Of a stretch of 64,000 bases of DNA, positions 47,033 to 56,148 are shown piece after piece. Under the pieces are notes generated by a model. It worked only from the letters and a program-made list of their open reading frames with translations, was not told the DNA's origin and ran no database searches. Origin of the DNA: Nitratireductor sp. (lineage in GTDB: Bacteria; Pseudomonadota; Alphaproteobacteria; Rhizobiales; Rhizobiaceae); contig NZ_CP051236.1 of NCBI RefSeq assembly GCF_017794765.1, positions 384,672 to 448,671 on the forward strand. The letters run 5' to 3'. Each line of letters starts with the position of its first letter. Position 1 is the stretch's first letter. Made by a program: the position numbers and the translations under genes.

Positions 47033-47044
47033 AAGGAAAATCCG

Positions 47045-47800
47045 ATGACCGTCTCACCCAATCGCAAGTGTACGTTTCTCAGCCCCCGGACAGCGTTCGG
47101 AGCCGCGCTTACAACCATGTTCCTTCTGACGGGCTCGCTTGCCGCGCACGAAATTGAAAGCGCGGCCGATGCCGCTATCGAGCCAGCCTTTGATATTCGT
47201 CGTGCCGGCGCGACGGCCACCGACCGGCTCATGACCTTTTCGATGGAACTCTCCGGCGAAGCGGGCAGCATAAAGCCGGCGGCGACTGGCGATCTGCCGG
47301 GGGCAGGCGTTGCCGCCTATGTCTGGCCGACCGGTCTCGACCCGGCGACGGTCGGTTTCGACAAAGCGTCCGGCATTCTCGCGCTTGCCATCACCGCCCA
47401 TCCGGATTTCGACGACACGCCGCTGTTCGACGAGAATGCCGACGGCGATCCGGCCAATGACGGCGCAGACTGGCATTCCCACTGGGTGGTACTGGAAAAG
47501 GCCGAAGCCTGTGGCGCCGGATACAAGGTGCGCGATGTCTCTCCCGGCGTCGATGCGTTGCCGTCAACCGCACCGATGCTGCCCATCGCACTCGATAGCC
47601 CCGGCATGTCGCCGCGTCTCGACGGCAACGCCGTCCGTATCACCGTGCCAATGGCCAACGGTGCCGACGTCGCCTTCGATGCGGTAACGGCCGCGCTGCG
47701 CGTGCACCCGCAAGGCAAGATGCCGCTACTTTGCGTTACCGGCGTTCACGACATTGCCTCCGGTGATCTTTCGCTGCCGGGCCGCGTCATTGCGGAATAG
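47045..47800 (+). CDS. Secreted protein of unknown function, MarR-linked
   Basis: A 251-residue protein with a signal peptide (FGAALTTMFLLTGSLAAHE, cleavage near the Ala-His). The mature part is beta-rich and acidic, with an Asp-rich stretch DENADGDPANDGADWHSHW that could bind a metal ion. Two cysteines, in EACGAGY and LLCVTG, may pair. I recognise no family. AAAGGA precedes the start. The divergent MarR gene probably represses it. Confidence 0.7.
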   Translation: MTVSPNRKCTFLSPRTAFGAALTTMFLLTGSLAAHEIESAADAAIEPAFDIRRAGATATDRLMTFSMELSGEAGSIKPAATGDLPGAGVAAYVWPTGLDPATVGFDKASGILALAITAHPDFDDTPLFDENADGDPANDGADWHSHWVVLEKAEACGAGYKVRDVSPGVDALPSTAPMLPIALDSPGMSPRLDGNAVRITVPMANGADVAFDAVTAALRVHPQGKMPLLCVTGVHDIASGDLSLPGRVIAE

Positions 47801-47882
47801 GCCATTGGCAGTTTAAGCCCCGAAGCGGCCGCACCTGTGACCGCTCCGGCCCATTGCTGCAGGCCACATCCCGGCACGGGAT

Positions 47883-48704
47883 CTAACGCCGGGCCTGGCT
47901 CTTGCGCATGCGCTGTTCGAGCGCCCGAAGGGCAAGAGACAGACCAACAGTCAGAATGAGATAGATATAGGCGACGATCGAGTAGGTCTCGAAGAAGCGG
48001 AACGAGCCCGAAGCATAGATCTTGCCCATCTGGGTGATGTCGGCAACGCCGAGCACCGAGACCAGGGAGGAGTCCTTGACCATCGCCACAAAGTCATTGC
48101 CAAGCGGCGGCAGGATGGTGCGGATCGCCTGCGGCAGGACGATCAGGCGAAACCGCTGGAAGCGTGAAAGCCCGAGCGCCTTGGCCGCTTCCACCTGGCC
48201 TTCGTCCACCGATTGGATGCCTGCACGAAACACTTCGGCGATAAAGGCCGAGTAACCGATACTGAGTGCAATGATGGCGCGCCATAGAAGCGAGATGTCG
48301 CGGACCTTAAGCTCATCAAGAACCCCGGCTTCCTGCAATGTCGCCGTCATGGCATTCCAGCCGGTCACGACGATGGGCACGCCGGCAAAGGCGATCCAGA
48401 AAAGGAGAACGAGGACGGGCACACCGCGAATGATCTCGACATAGAAGCGCGCAATCTGCCGAAGCGCCAGCGACCCAGACAGGCTCATCAGCGCGATACC
48501 GAGGCCAACCGCCGTCGCGAGTGCAAATCCGACAACTGTCACGAACACCGTGATGCCGATGCCTCTGGAGACGATCGCGAAGACCTGCGCATAGAGATCG
48601 CTGGTGGCAATGAGAATAGCGACGCCGAGAGCGATGCCCCCGGCGGCAACCAGCCACCAGGGAAAATCCCGCTTGGCAGAAGGTCTGGAAGACGTCACCG
48701 CCAC
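47883..48704 (-). CDS. Polar amino-acid ABC transporter permease
   Basis: A 273-residue inner-membrane permease of the His/Glu/Gln (HisM-like) group. It has about six helices, with an extra N-terminal helix, and the EAA loop EAAKALGLSRFQRFRLIVLPQAIR that contacts the ATPase. The GTG at 48704 is the start. It lies 62 bp after the binding-protein gene in the same direction. No ATPase gene is adjacent, so the ATPase must be encoded elsewhere. Confidence 0.93.
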   Translation of the reverse strand: MAVTSSRPSAKRDFPWWLVAAGGIALGVAILIATSDLYAQVFAIVSRGIGITVFVTVVGFALATAVGLGIALMSLSGSLALRQIARFYVEIIRGVPVLVLLFWIAFAGVPIVVTGWNAMTATLQEAGVLDELKVRDISLLWRAIIALSIGYSAFIAEVFRAGIQSVDEGQVEAAKALGLSRFQRFRLIVLPQAIRTILPPLGNDFVAMVKDSSLVSVLGVADITQMGKIYASGSFRFFETYSIVAYIYLILTVGLSLALRALEQRMRKSQARR

Positions 48705-48766
48705 AAGCTCTGAATGCTTCTCAAAAGACCGGCGGTCAGGCCGGCGGAACGCGGGTCGGCCACGCC

Positions 48767-49573
48767 TTATTCACCCATCTTGTATTCGAGAAACCATTTC
48801 TTGTTGAGCGCGTCCAGCGTGCCATCTGCCTTCATCGAAGCGATGGCTGCGTTGACGGGCGCGACAAGGTCGGAGCCCCTGGCGAAAATAAAACCGAAAT
48901 CTTCCGAGCCAAGCGGCTCGCCGAGAAGCTTCAGCGCACCGTTCGACGCGTCCACATAGCCCTGCCCACCCGTGCTGTCGGTCAAAACCACGTCCACATC
49001 GCCCGCACGCAGCGCCTGCACGGAAGCGCCAAAAGTCTCAAACAGCTTTATGCGCGGATTGGCCTCGTCGCCATCGAGCACCTCATAGACCGCGGTGTAG
49101 AAGGGCGAGGTGCCCGGCTGAGCCCCAACGAGACCATCTTCATAGGCAGCGAAGCTTTTCGCGTCGGTGAAATTCGTTTCGTCGCTGCGCACGAGCATGT
49201 ACATTTCCGAGCGCATATAGGGATCGGAGAAATCCACCTTCTCCTTGCGGTCGTCCCGAATGGTGATACCGGTCATGCCCATATCGTACTGGCCATCGGA
49301 GACAGACTGGATCATCGCGTCCCAACTCGTATTCTGGTAGGTGACATTGATGTTGAGCCTCCTGGCGATCTCGTTCACGGCATCATATTCCCAGCCGACC
49401 TGCTCACCGGAGTTGGGATCTATGAACTGCAGTGGCGGGTACGCGTTTTCGGTGACCACGACAACTTCGCGGCCCTGAAGGTCCGGTAGATCGTTCGCAT
49501 AGGCGGAAAAACCAGAGACCGCGAAAACTGAGGCCGCGAAGGACGCAGCCAGAAGGGACGTGCGCAACGTCAT
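48767..49573 (-). CDS. Amino-acid ABC transporter substrate-binding protein
   Basis: A 268-residue periplasmic protein of the polar amino-acid family (PF00497-type). A signal peptide ([21 protein letters not shown]) is followed by [32 protein letters not shown] and [28 protein letters not shown], the canonical ligand-site stretches. The ligand is unknown. AGGGAGA precedes the ATG at 49573. It is first of a two-gene unit with the permease. Confidence 0.94.
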   Translation of the reverse strand: MTLRTSLLAASFAASVFAVSGFSAYANDLPDLQGREVVVVTENAYPPLQFIDPNSGEQVGWEYDAVNEIARRLNINVTYQNTSWDAMIQSVSDGQYDMGMTGITIRDDRKEKVDFSDPYMRSEMYMLVRSDETNFTDAKSFAAYEDGLVGAQPGTSPFYTAVYEVLDGDEANPRIKLFETFGASVQALRAGDVDVVLTDSTGGQGYVDASNGALKLLGEPLGSEDFGFIFARGSDLVAPVNAAIASMKADGTLDALNKKWFLEYKMGE

Positions 49574-49690
49574 AACCAATCTCCCTGTGGCAGGCCGATG
49601 CTCGGCCGGGTGATTGCTTTTCCTTAAAGCAGAGCGATTTCGAGTAAAAGAGCCAAGACGATTTCAAACTGTGGCAGCGGGACCGTCAAA

Positions 49691-49721
49691 TGCAAAAAAG
49701 GCGCGCCGAAGCGCGCCTTTT
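49691..49721 (-). terminator. Terminator of rplS
   Basis: AAAAGGCGCGC and GCGCGCCTTTT pair perfectly around a 4-nt loop (49696-49721). On the reverse strand six U residues follow. It lies 25 bp after the rplS stop and reads in both directions. Confidence 0.88.
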
Positions 49722-49745
49722 GAGGAATTTCGATGCCGAATGAGA

Positions 49746-50270
49746 CTATTCGGCGTTGTTCTCGGCGGCAGCAGCTTCCTGCGCCTTGGCAGCCTCTTCA
49801 GCAGCCTTTTCCGCCGCGAGCGCCTCGGCAGCGGCAACCTTCTCCGCCTCAATGCGGGCTTTCTCTTCGGCAGCGGCCTGACGCACGGCATCATTCAGGC
49901 GGCGTGCGCGCACGCCGGTGTTCTCGGTGATGCGAGCCGATTTGCCGCGGCGATCACGCAGGTAATAGAGCTTCGCGCGGCGAACCTTGCCGCGGCGGAC
50001 CACCTCGACGCCCTCAACGAGCGGAGAGTAGACCGGGAAAACACGCTCGACGCCTTCGCCGTAAGAAATCTTGCGGACGGTGAAGTTTTCCTGGAAGCCG
50101 GAGCCGGAACGGGCAATGCAGACACCCTCATAGGCCTGGACGCGGGTGCGCGTGCCTTCGGTGATGCGCACCAGAACGCGAACCGTGTCGCCGGGCTGGA
50201 ATTCGGGAAGCTGACGCTGTGCAGCAATCTTCTCGGCCTGCTCGGCCTCGAGCTGACGGATAATGTCCAT
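49746..50270 (-). CDS. rplS: 50S ribosomal protein L19
   Basis: A 174-residue L19. The conserved core (1-125) includes [31 protein letters not shown] and [23 protein letters not shown]. The last 45 or so residues are an Ala/Glu/Lys-rich, probably helical extension ([20 protein letters not shown]) common in Rhizobiales but absent from E. coli L19. AGAGGA precedes the ATG at 50270; the frame continues upstream without support. Confidence 0.97.
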   Translation of the reverse strand: MDIIRQLEAEQAEKIAAQRQLPEFQPGDTVRVLVRITEGTRTRVQAYEGVCIARSGSGFQENFTVRKISYGEGVERVFPVYSPLVEGVEVVRRGKVRRAKLYYLRDRRGKSARITENTGVRARRLNDAVRQAAAEEKARIEAEKVAAAEALAAEKAAEEAAKAQEAAAAENNAE

Positions 50271-50467
50271 CTCTGTGTCCTCTTGTTCTTCGCGAACCGT
50301 CAGAGCGCTCATCCCAGTGGCAGTTTCAACACCGCCTGAAGAGTGCCCTCCGCAAGGAGGAACAGGAGCGAATTCACGTGTTCTTTGGTTAGATCCAAAC
50401 CGGCCTTGGCCGTTTACGTGCGGGGCACATACACGACATTCCTGCCGGAATCAACATGAGAGACGTC

Positions 50468-51166
50468 TCAATTGCCGTTTTCATAACGTTTCCAGAGATC
50501 CGGGCGGCGCTCACGCGTCAGCCTTTCCGCCTCGCCGCGGCGCCATCTGGCGATCTTCGCATGGTTGCCGGAAAGCAGGACTTCCGGGATGGGCATTTCC
50601 TCGAAAAGCTGCGGGCGCGTATATTGCGGGTGTTCCAGAAGCCCACCTTCAAAGCTCTCCTCCTCGCCCGACGCATCATTGCCCATGACGCCTGGCAGAA
50701 GACGGATCACCGCATCGAGCATAACCAGAGCAGCCGGTTCACCGCCCGAAAGCACATAGTCGCCGACAGAGATCTCTTCCAGGGCTCGCCCCTCGATCAC
50801 GCGCTGATCGACCCCCTCAAAACGACCGCAAAGGATGACCGCGCCGGGCCCGGCAGCCAGTTCACGCACCCGCTGCTGATCTAGCGGCCGGCCGCGCGGG
50901 CTCATCAGAAGGCGCGGCCTTGGATCTGCCGGCGGCGCGGCATGGTCGATCGCGCGTGCAAGCACGTCGGCGCGCATCACCATACCCGCACCCCCGCCAG
51001 CGGGTGTGTCATCCACATTACGGTGTTTCGTCGTGGCGAAGTCGCGTATCTGGACCGTCTCCAGAGACCACTTCCCCGCCTCACGCGCCTTTCCCGCCAG
51101 AGAAACATCAAGCGGGCCCGGAAACATTTCGGGATAAAGCGTGAGGATCGTCGCGCGGAACGTCAC
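50468..51166 (-). CDS. trmD: tRNA (guanine-37-N1)-methyltransferase
   Basis: Methylates G37 of tRNAs to prevent frameshifting. The 232-residue SPOUT-fold enzyme has the knotted SAM site [41 protein letters not shown] and the C-terminal HPQYTRP. It overlaps rimM by 4 bp (ATGA). Confidence 0.97.
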   Translation of the reverse strand: MTFRATILTLYPEMFPGPLDVSLAGKAREAGKWSLETVQIRDFATTKHRNVDDTPAGGGAGMVMRADVLARAIDHAAPPADPRPRLLMSPRGRPLDQQRVRELAAGPGAVILCGRFEGVDQRVIEGRALEEISVGDYVLSGGEPAALVMLDAVIRLLPGVMGNDASGEEESFEGGLLEHPQYTRPQLFEEMPIPEVLLSGNHAKIARWRRGEAERLTRERRPDLWKRYENGN

Positions 51167-51732
51167 GTGCTCTCTCCCTCCCCCTCGCGCGGCATCTCGG
51201 GATCCTCGTCCTCTACCAGACCGGCCGCGACACGGTCGATCTCGACCTGACCCTTTGATACACGGACATGAGGCACGGCCGCGCGGGTGAATGGAACCAT
51301 CGCCGAGCCACCTTCGGCCAGCAGAACCTCGAGAATGTCACCTCCCCCGAAATTGTGCAGCGCTCGCACCTTGCCGACCCGCTCTCCCTCGCCATCAACA
51401 ACCGCGAGCCCGATCAGATCGGCGTGATAAAATTCCTCTTCCTCAAGATCATCCGGCAACGCTTCGCGCTCGACATACAGCGCGGTTCCGTTCAGCGCCT
51501 CGGCGGAGGTGCGGTCGCCAATCTCTGCAAAGCGCACCACGACCACGTTCTTTGCCGGCCTCACATTGAGAACGGTCAGCGTGCGTCCATCCTCCGTGCT
51601 CAGCGGCCCATAATCTCCAATAGCCAGGGGATCGGCGGTGAACGTCTTAACGCGCACCTCTCCACGCAAGCCCTGCGCCGCCCCGACAATGGCGAGCTGA
51701 ATGCGGGTATCGCTTGTCTTCTGCCTGTTCAT
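51163..51732 (-). CDS. rimM: Ribosome maturation factor RimM
   Basis: A 189-residue protein that helps 30S head assembly at S19. It has an N-terminal [19 protein letters not shown] domain and a C-terminal PRC barrel (about 95-170: [36 protein letters not shown]). The tail is acidic. It is translationally coupled to trmD. In most relatives rpsP precedes it; here zapA does. Confidence 0.96.
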   Translation of the reverse strand: MNRQKTSDTRIQLAIVGAAQGLRGEVRVKTFTADPLAIGDYGPLSTEDGRTLTVLNVRPAKNVVVVRFAEIGDRTSAEALNGTALYVEREALPDDLEEEEFYHADLIGLAVVDGEGERVGKVRALHNFGGGDILEVLLAEGGSAMVPFTRAAVPHVRVSKGQVEIDRVAAGLVEDEDPEMPREGEGEST

Positions 51733-51782
51733 CTGCCTGATTTGCCACTAAGCCGTTCGGAAAAACAGGCTTATGCGCCGTT

Positions 51783-52145
51783 TTACGGCTTTCCGGCAAG
51801 CTTTCCGGCAAGACTTTCCATGCGCGTGGCGAGATCGTTGAGCGCGCCGGTCACGGCCGCGTCGTTCTTGCCGGACTGGTTGAGGGCTTCATCCCGCGTC
51901 TTGCGAAGCGTCGCGACCTCTCCTTCCATGGTGCGCATCCGCTTCTGCAGTTCCGAGAGCTCGTCCATCACCATGATCCCGGCCATGACTGCCAGCCGGT
52001 GGTCTCCGATCTCACCGAAAGAATCTTTCAGATGCGTGATGTATCGGTCGAAGCGCTGCGCAAGATTGACAAGATGCTCTTCCTGTCCCTCATCGCACGC
52101 CATGCGATAGGACTTGCCGTCGATCGTGACTGTAACCTGTGCCAT
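51783..52145 (-). CDS. zapA: Cell division protein ZapA
   Basis: A 120-residue FtsZ-ring stabiliser, starting MAQVTVTIDGKSYRMACDEGQEEHL, with a C-terminal coiled coil (about 60-110: DELSELQKRMRTMEGEVATLRKTRDEAL). It follows the DUF4164 gene by 8 bp and lies 50 bp upstream of rimM, all in one direction. The usual 6S RNA/ygfA gene after zapA is not present in that gap. Confidence 0.92.
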   Translation of the reverse strand: MAQVTVTIDGKSYRMACDEGQEEHLVNLAQRFDRYITHLKDSFGEIGDHRLAVMAGIMVMDELSELQKRMRTMEGEVATLRKTRDEALNQSGKNDAAVTGALNDLATRMESLAGKLAGKP

Positions 52146-52153
52146 CGCCCGCC

Positions 52154-52426
52154 CTACCGATCCAGCACGGCACGGATGGTCTCCATGGCCGTGACCAAAC
52201 GCCGCGAGACTTCGCGGTTCACCTCTTCGAGACGCTTGGCGCGTGCCTCGGATTTGTCGATCTCCTGAGCGAGACGCGCGCGGTCCGCGTTCATGCGCTG
52301 CAGTTCGGCATCGGAATCCGCAACCGCGCGGTCCCGTTCCAAGCGTGCCTCAACCGCATCCTCCAGCGAAGACAGCGCCTTGCTCAGGCGCTCGATCGCC
52401 CCCTTGAGCGTGCTTTCACCACTCAT
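52154..52426 (-). CDS. DUF4164 coiled-coil protein
   Basis: A 90-residue protein, nearly all coiled coil (KALSSLEDAVEARLERDRAV, then LAQEIDKSEARAKRLEEVNREVSRRL). The DUF4164 family is confined to Rhizobiales and sits with zapA, so a role at the division site is likely but untested. The start at 52426 is chosen for the MSGESTLKGAIERL N-terminus; upstream in-frame codons are Cys/Trp-rich and not protein-like. Confidence 0.85.
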   Translation of the reverse strand: MSGESTLKGAIERLSKALSSLEDAVEARLERDRAVADSDAELQRMNADRARLAQEIDKSEARAKRLEEVNREVSRRLVTAMETIRAVLDR

Positions 52427-52870
52427 GGCCGCCACCCCCAGTCGAGCATTCCCGGAACATGCCGGCCGCCAATGCGGCCAAGGCACGCGGTCTCCGAAAA
52501 TGTTGTGACACAGGCAATCTTGCTTACTCTCATCCGCCCAGTGATGCACCCGGACACGTGCCGGCAGACAAATGCGCGACAGCTTTTACGAGGCCTCGGC
52601 TGCGAATCGCTGGCCTTACTAACCAGTTACGCCGAAAAGATTAGGCGGCGTGTGAAGGTCCCGTCAACAAAACACGACGGCTAATCCCCCAAAATGCTGT
52701 AACAAGGTTGATACAAAATCCTCCTTCCCCTGGGGCAGGCAGCGGCCTGCAAACCGCACCTTTGTTGACTTCAAGGCCGCAACTGCTATGTGTCGCCTGC
52801 TTTTTCCAAAGGGCCCGGGCTGCCCGTGCAGCCTGCCCGACAACTGCCTAAAGCGGACCAGCGAGCAATC
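52427..52870. promoter_or_regulatory. Divergent intergenic region with tkt promoter
   Basis: This 444-bp gap lies between the DUF4164 gene and tkt. A good promoter is TTGACT (52765-52770) with CTATGT (52786-52791), the first hexamer followed by 15 nt, and an 80-nt leader to tkt. No further gene or repeat was recognised in the rest. Confidence 0.5.
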
Positions 52871-54865
52871 ATGATCTCACGCGACAAACACGACCGGATG
52901 GCCAACGCGATCCGCTTCCTATCGATGGATGCGGTGGAGAAGGCCAATTCGGGTCACCCCGGCCTGCCCATGGGCGCAGCCGACATCGCCACCGTTCTTT
53001 TCACCCGCTTCATGAAGCACGACCCCAAGAACCCCGATTGGGCCGACCGCGACCGGTTCATCCTGTCCGCCGGTCATGGGTCGATGCTGCTCTATTCGCT
53101 GCTTTACCTGCTGGGTTATGAAGACATCACGATCGACGAGATCAAGAACTTCCGCCAGCTCGGCTCGCGCACGGCCGGCCACCCGGAATTCGGCCATGCG
53201 GCCGGTATCGAGACAACGACCGGACCGCTGGGCCAGGGCCTCGCAAACTCCGTCGGCATGGCAATCGCCGAACGCATCCTGAATGCGCGCTTCGGCGATG
53301 ATCTCGTGGACCATTACACCTATGTTCTGGCCGGCGACGGCTGCCTGATGGAGGGCATCAGCCAGGAAGCGCTGACGCTTGCCGGGCACCTCAAGCTGAA
53401 CAAGCTGATCGTTCTTTTCGACGACAACCAGATCTCCATCGACGGCTCCACCTCGCTGACAGACTCCACCGACCAGTGCGAGCGCTTCGAGGCTTCGGGC
53501 TGGAACACGATGCGCATCGACGGGCATGATCCGGATGCCATTGCCGGCGCCATTGAATCCGCGAGGAAGGCGGACAAGCCGACCCTGATCGCCTGCCGCA
53601 CGACCATCGGCTTTGGCGCACCGTCCAAATCCGGCACGGCAAAGGTGCACGGCTCCCCGCTTGGTGCGGAGGAAATTGCTGGCGCACGCAAGGCGCTTGG
53701 CTGGGATGCCGATCCCTTTGTCGTTCCTTCCGACATTCTTGACGACTGGCGTCTGGCCGGCCTGCACTCCGCCAAGGAGCGCAAGGCCTGGGAAGACCGT
53801 CTTGCGGCTGCCGACGCGGAGACACGCGGGGAATTCGAGCGCCGCATGCGCGGAGATCTGCCGGAAACCTTCTCTGCCGCCATGCTCGAATACAAGGAAA
53901 AGCTCGCAGCCGAGCCTCCAAAGGTGGCGAGCCGCAAGGCTTCGGAAATGGCGCTCGAAGCCATCAACGCAGTGCTGCCTGAAACCATCGGCGGCTCTGC
54001 GGACCTGACCGGTTCCAACAATACCAAGACGAGCCAGACCGGCCCCATCAGCGCCGAGGACTTCTCCGGTCGCTATATCCACTACGGCATCCGCGAGCAC
54101 GGCATGGCCGCCGCCATGAACGGCATGACGCTGCATGGCGGCATCATACCCTATGGCGGCACCTTCCTGACCTTCTCGGACTATGCCCGCCCGGCGATGC
54201 GTCTCGCCTCGCTGATGCAGATTCGCTCCATCTTCGTGATGACGCATGATTCCATCGGCCTTGGCGAGGACGGCCCGACCCACCAGCCGGTGGAGCACTT
54301 GGCCGCGCTGCGCGCAATCCCCAACCATCTCGTGTTCCGCCCGGCAGATGCGATCGAAACAGCTGAATGCTGGCAGGTGGCGATCGAAAGCCGCAAGGCG
54401 CCATCCACGCTTGCCCTTTCGCGCCAGAACCTTGCACCGGTACGCACCAGCCATGAAGCTGACAATCTCTGCGCCCGTGGCGCGTATGAACTCGCCGGTT
54501 CCGAAGACGACGCTAGGGTGACGCTCTTCGCCACCGGCTCGGAAGTGGAAGTGGCAATGAAGGCGAAGTCCCTTCTCGATGCCGCCGGTCACCCGGCCCG
54601 CGTTGTCTCCGTGCCGTGTTTCGAATTGTTCGAACAGCAAAGCGATGACTACCGCAAGGCAGTGATCGGCAACGCCCCCGTAAAGGTGGCAATCGAAGCT
54701 GGCATTCGGCAGGGCTGGGATGCGATCATCGGGTCCGACGGTATCTTCATTGGCATGACCGGGTTCGGCGCCAGTGCGCCCGCTCCGGAGCTCTACAGGC
54801 ATTTCGGCATCACTGCCGAGGCTGCTGCAAACGCCGCCCAGAAGCGGCTGGCAGAGATCGGTTGA
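52871..54865 (+). CDS. tkt: Transketolase
   Basis: Moves two-carbon units between sugar phosphates in the pentose-phosphate pathway, with thiamine diphosphate. The 664-residue protein has [15 protein letters not shown], the ThDP motif [13 protein letters not shown], the NQISIDG metal segment and [14 protein letters not shown]. The ATG at 52871 fits the family N-terminus. It heads the tkt-gap-(antiporter)-pgk-fba cluster. Confidence 0.97.
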   Translation: MISRDKHDRMANAIRFLSMDAVEKANSGHPGLPMGAADIATVLFTRFMKHDPKNPDWADRDRFILSAGHGSMLLYSLLYLLGYEDITIDEIKNFRQLGSRTAGHPEFGHAAGIETTTGPLGQGLANSVGMAIAERILNARFGDDLVDHYTYVLAGDGCLMEGISQEALTLAGHLKLNKLIVLFDDNQISIDGSTSLTDSTDQCERFEASGWNTMRIDGHDPDAIAGAIESARKADKPTLIACRTTIGFGAPSKSGTAKVHGSPLGAEEIAGARKALGWDADPFVVPSDILDDWRLAGLHSAKERKAWEDRLAAADAETRGEFERRMRGDLPETFSAAMLEYKEKLAAEPPKVASRKASEMALEAINAVLPETIGGSADLTGSNNTKTSQTGPISAEDFSGRYIHYGIREHGMAAAMNGMTLHGGIIPYGGTFLTFSDYARPAMRLASLMQIRSIFVMTHDSIGLGEDGPTHQPVEHLAALRAIPNHLVFRPADAIETAECWQVAIESRKAPSTLALSRQNLAPVRTSHEADNLCARGAYELAGSEDDARVTLFATGSEVEVAMKAKSLLDAAGHPARVVSVPCFELFEQQSDDYRKAVIGNAPVKVAIEAGIRQGWDAIIGSDGIFIGMTGFGASAPAPELYRHFGITAEAAANAAQKRLAEIG

Positions 54866-55001
54866 GGCCAATATCGGGCTTGTTATGGTTTGGGACGGGC
54901 GAATGCCTGCCCCACCATCTGGATTCTCGACGCAGACGCCGCTATGAAGCGGCGTCTCCTTCCGTGCCTGCGCACGACCACCCACTCTCCGGAGGAAGTT
55001 C

Positions 55002-56009
55002 ATGACCGTCAAAGTTGCCATCAACGGATTTGGCCGCATCGGCCGCAATGTCGTACGCGCGATCTACGAGTCGGGCCGCAAGGATATCGACATCGTCGCG
55101 ATCAACGATCTCGGCCCAGTCGAGACCAACGCCCACCTTCTGCGCTATGACAGCGTGCATGGCCGCTTCCCCTCCGAGGTGAAGGTCGACGGCGACGCGA
55201 TCAACATCGGATCCGATTCCTTCAAGGTTTTCGCAGAGCGTGACCCGTCCAAGCTCCCCTGGGGTGAGCTGGGTGTCGACATTGTGATGGAATGTACCGG
55301 CATCTTCACTGCCAAGGAAAAGGCATCGCTGCATCTCGATGCCGGCGCAAAGCGCGTGCTGGTTTCGGCTCCGGCCTCCGGAGCCGACCTGACGGTGGTC
55401 TATGGTGTCAACCATGACAAGCTTTCCAGCGAACACCGCGTCGTCTCCAACGCTTCCTGCACCACAAACTGCCTGGCGCCGGTCGCAAAGGTTCTCAACG
55501 ATGCCTTCGGCATCGAGAAGGGCTTCATGACCACGGTTCACGCCTATACGGGTGACCAGCCGACGCTCGATACGATGCACAAGGATCTTTACCGCGCCCG
55601 CGCTGCCGCCATGTCGATGATCCCGACCTCGACGGGTGCGGCCAAGGCTGTCGGCCTCGTGCTGCCGGAGCTCAACGGAAAGCTGGACGGCGTATCCATC
55701 CGCGTTCCGACCCCGAATGTTTCGGTCATCGACTTCAAGTTCGTGCCGAAGAAGAAGGTCACTGTCGAAGAGGTCAACCAGGCGCTGGTCGCTGCCGCCG
55801 ATGGAAGTCTCAAGGGCATACTCGCCTATACCAACGAGCCACTCGTTTCCATCGATATGAACCACAACCCGGCCTCCTCCACCTTCGCGCTTGACCAGAC
55901 CAAGGTGATCGAAGGCGACCTGGTGCGTGTCATGTCCTGGTACGACAATGAATGGGGCTTCTCGAACCGCATGGCCGACACGGCCGTCGCCTTCGGCAAG
56001 ACCATCTGA
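55002..56009 (+). CDS. gap: Glyceraldehyde-3-phosphate dehydrogenase
   Basis: Glycolytic/gluconeogenic enzyme of 335 residues. It has [15 protein letters not shown], the nucleophile C153 in [14 protein letters not shown], and [12 protein letters not shown] at the end. GGAGGA lies 7 nt before the ATG. Residues [19 protein letters not shown] are typical for the NAD-type enzyme. A strong terminator follows. Confidence 0.98.
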   Translation: MTVKVAINGFGRIGRNVVRAIYESGRKDIDIVAINDLGPVETNAHLLRYDSVHGRFPSEVKVDGDAINIGSDSFKVFAERDPSKLPWGELGVDIVMECTGIFTAKEKASLHLDAGAKRVLVSAPASGADLTVVYGVNHDKLSSEHRVVSNASCTTNCLAPVAKVLNDAFGIEKGFMTTVHAYTGDQPTLDTMHKDLYRARAAAMSMIPTSTGAAKAVGLVLPELNGKLDGVSIRVPTPNVSVIDFKFVPKKKVTVEEVNQALVAAADGSLKGILAYTNEPLVSIDMNHNPASSTFALDQTKVIEGDLVRVMSWYDNEWGFSNRMADTAVAFGKTI

Positions 56010-56030
56010 TACGGTTTACAGGCCATTCTG

Positions 56031-56059
56031 AACGCCCGGCCGTCGCGCCGGGCGTTTTT
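56031..56059 (+). terminator. Intrinsic terminator of gap
   Basis: AACGCCCGGC (56031-56040) and GCCGGGCGTT (56047-56056) pair perfectly around a 6-nt loop, followed by TTT. It lies 21 bp after the gap stop. Confidence 0.85.
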
Positions 56060-56148
56060 CTTTTGGCCCGGCTCTTGCATCTCACTTCCGCCGCACCTTT
56101 TATGAAAAAAGAACAGCAACTTGCGGCAGGCGGGATCAAGAGACGCGG

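Noticed and set aside
47801-47882. AGCGG/CCGCT hairpin between the secreted-protein gene and the permease gene
   Set aside because: Only five pairs with a long loop and no U-tract; too weak to call a terminator.
52919-55048. 709-codon open frame opposite tkt
   Set aside because: Antisense to a clear transketolase; it results from GC-rich codon bias and has no ribosome-binding site or motif.
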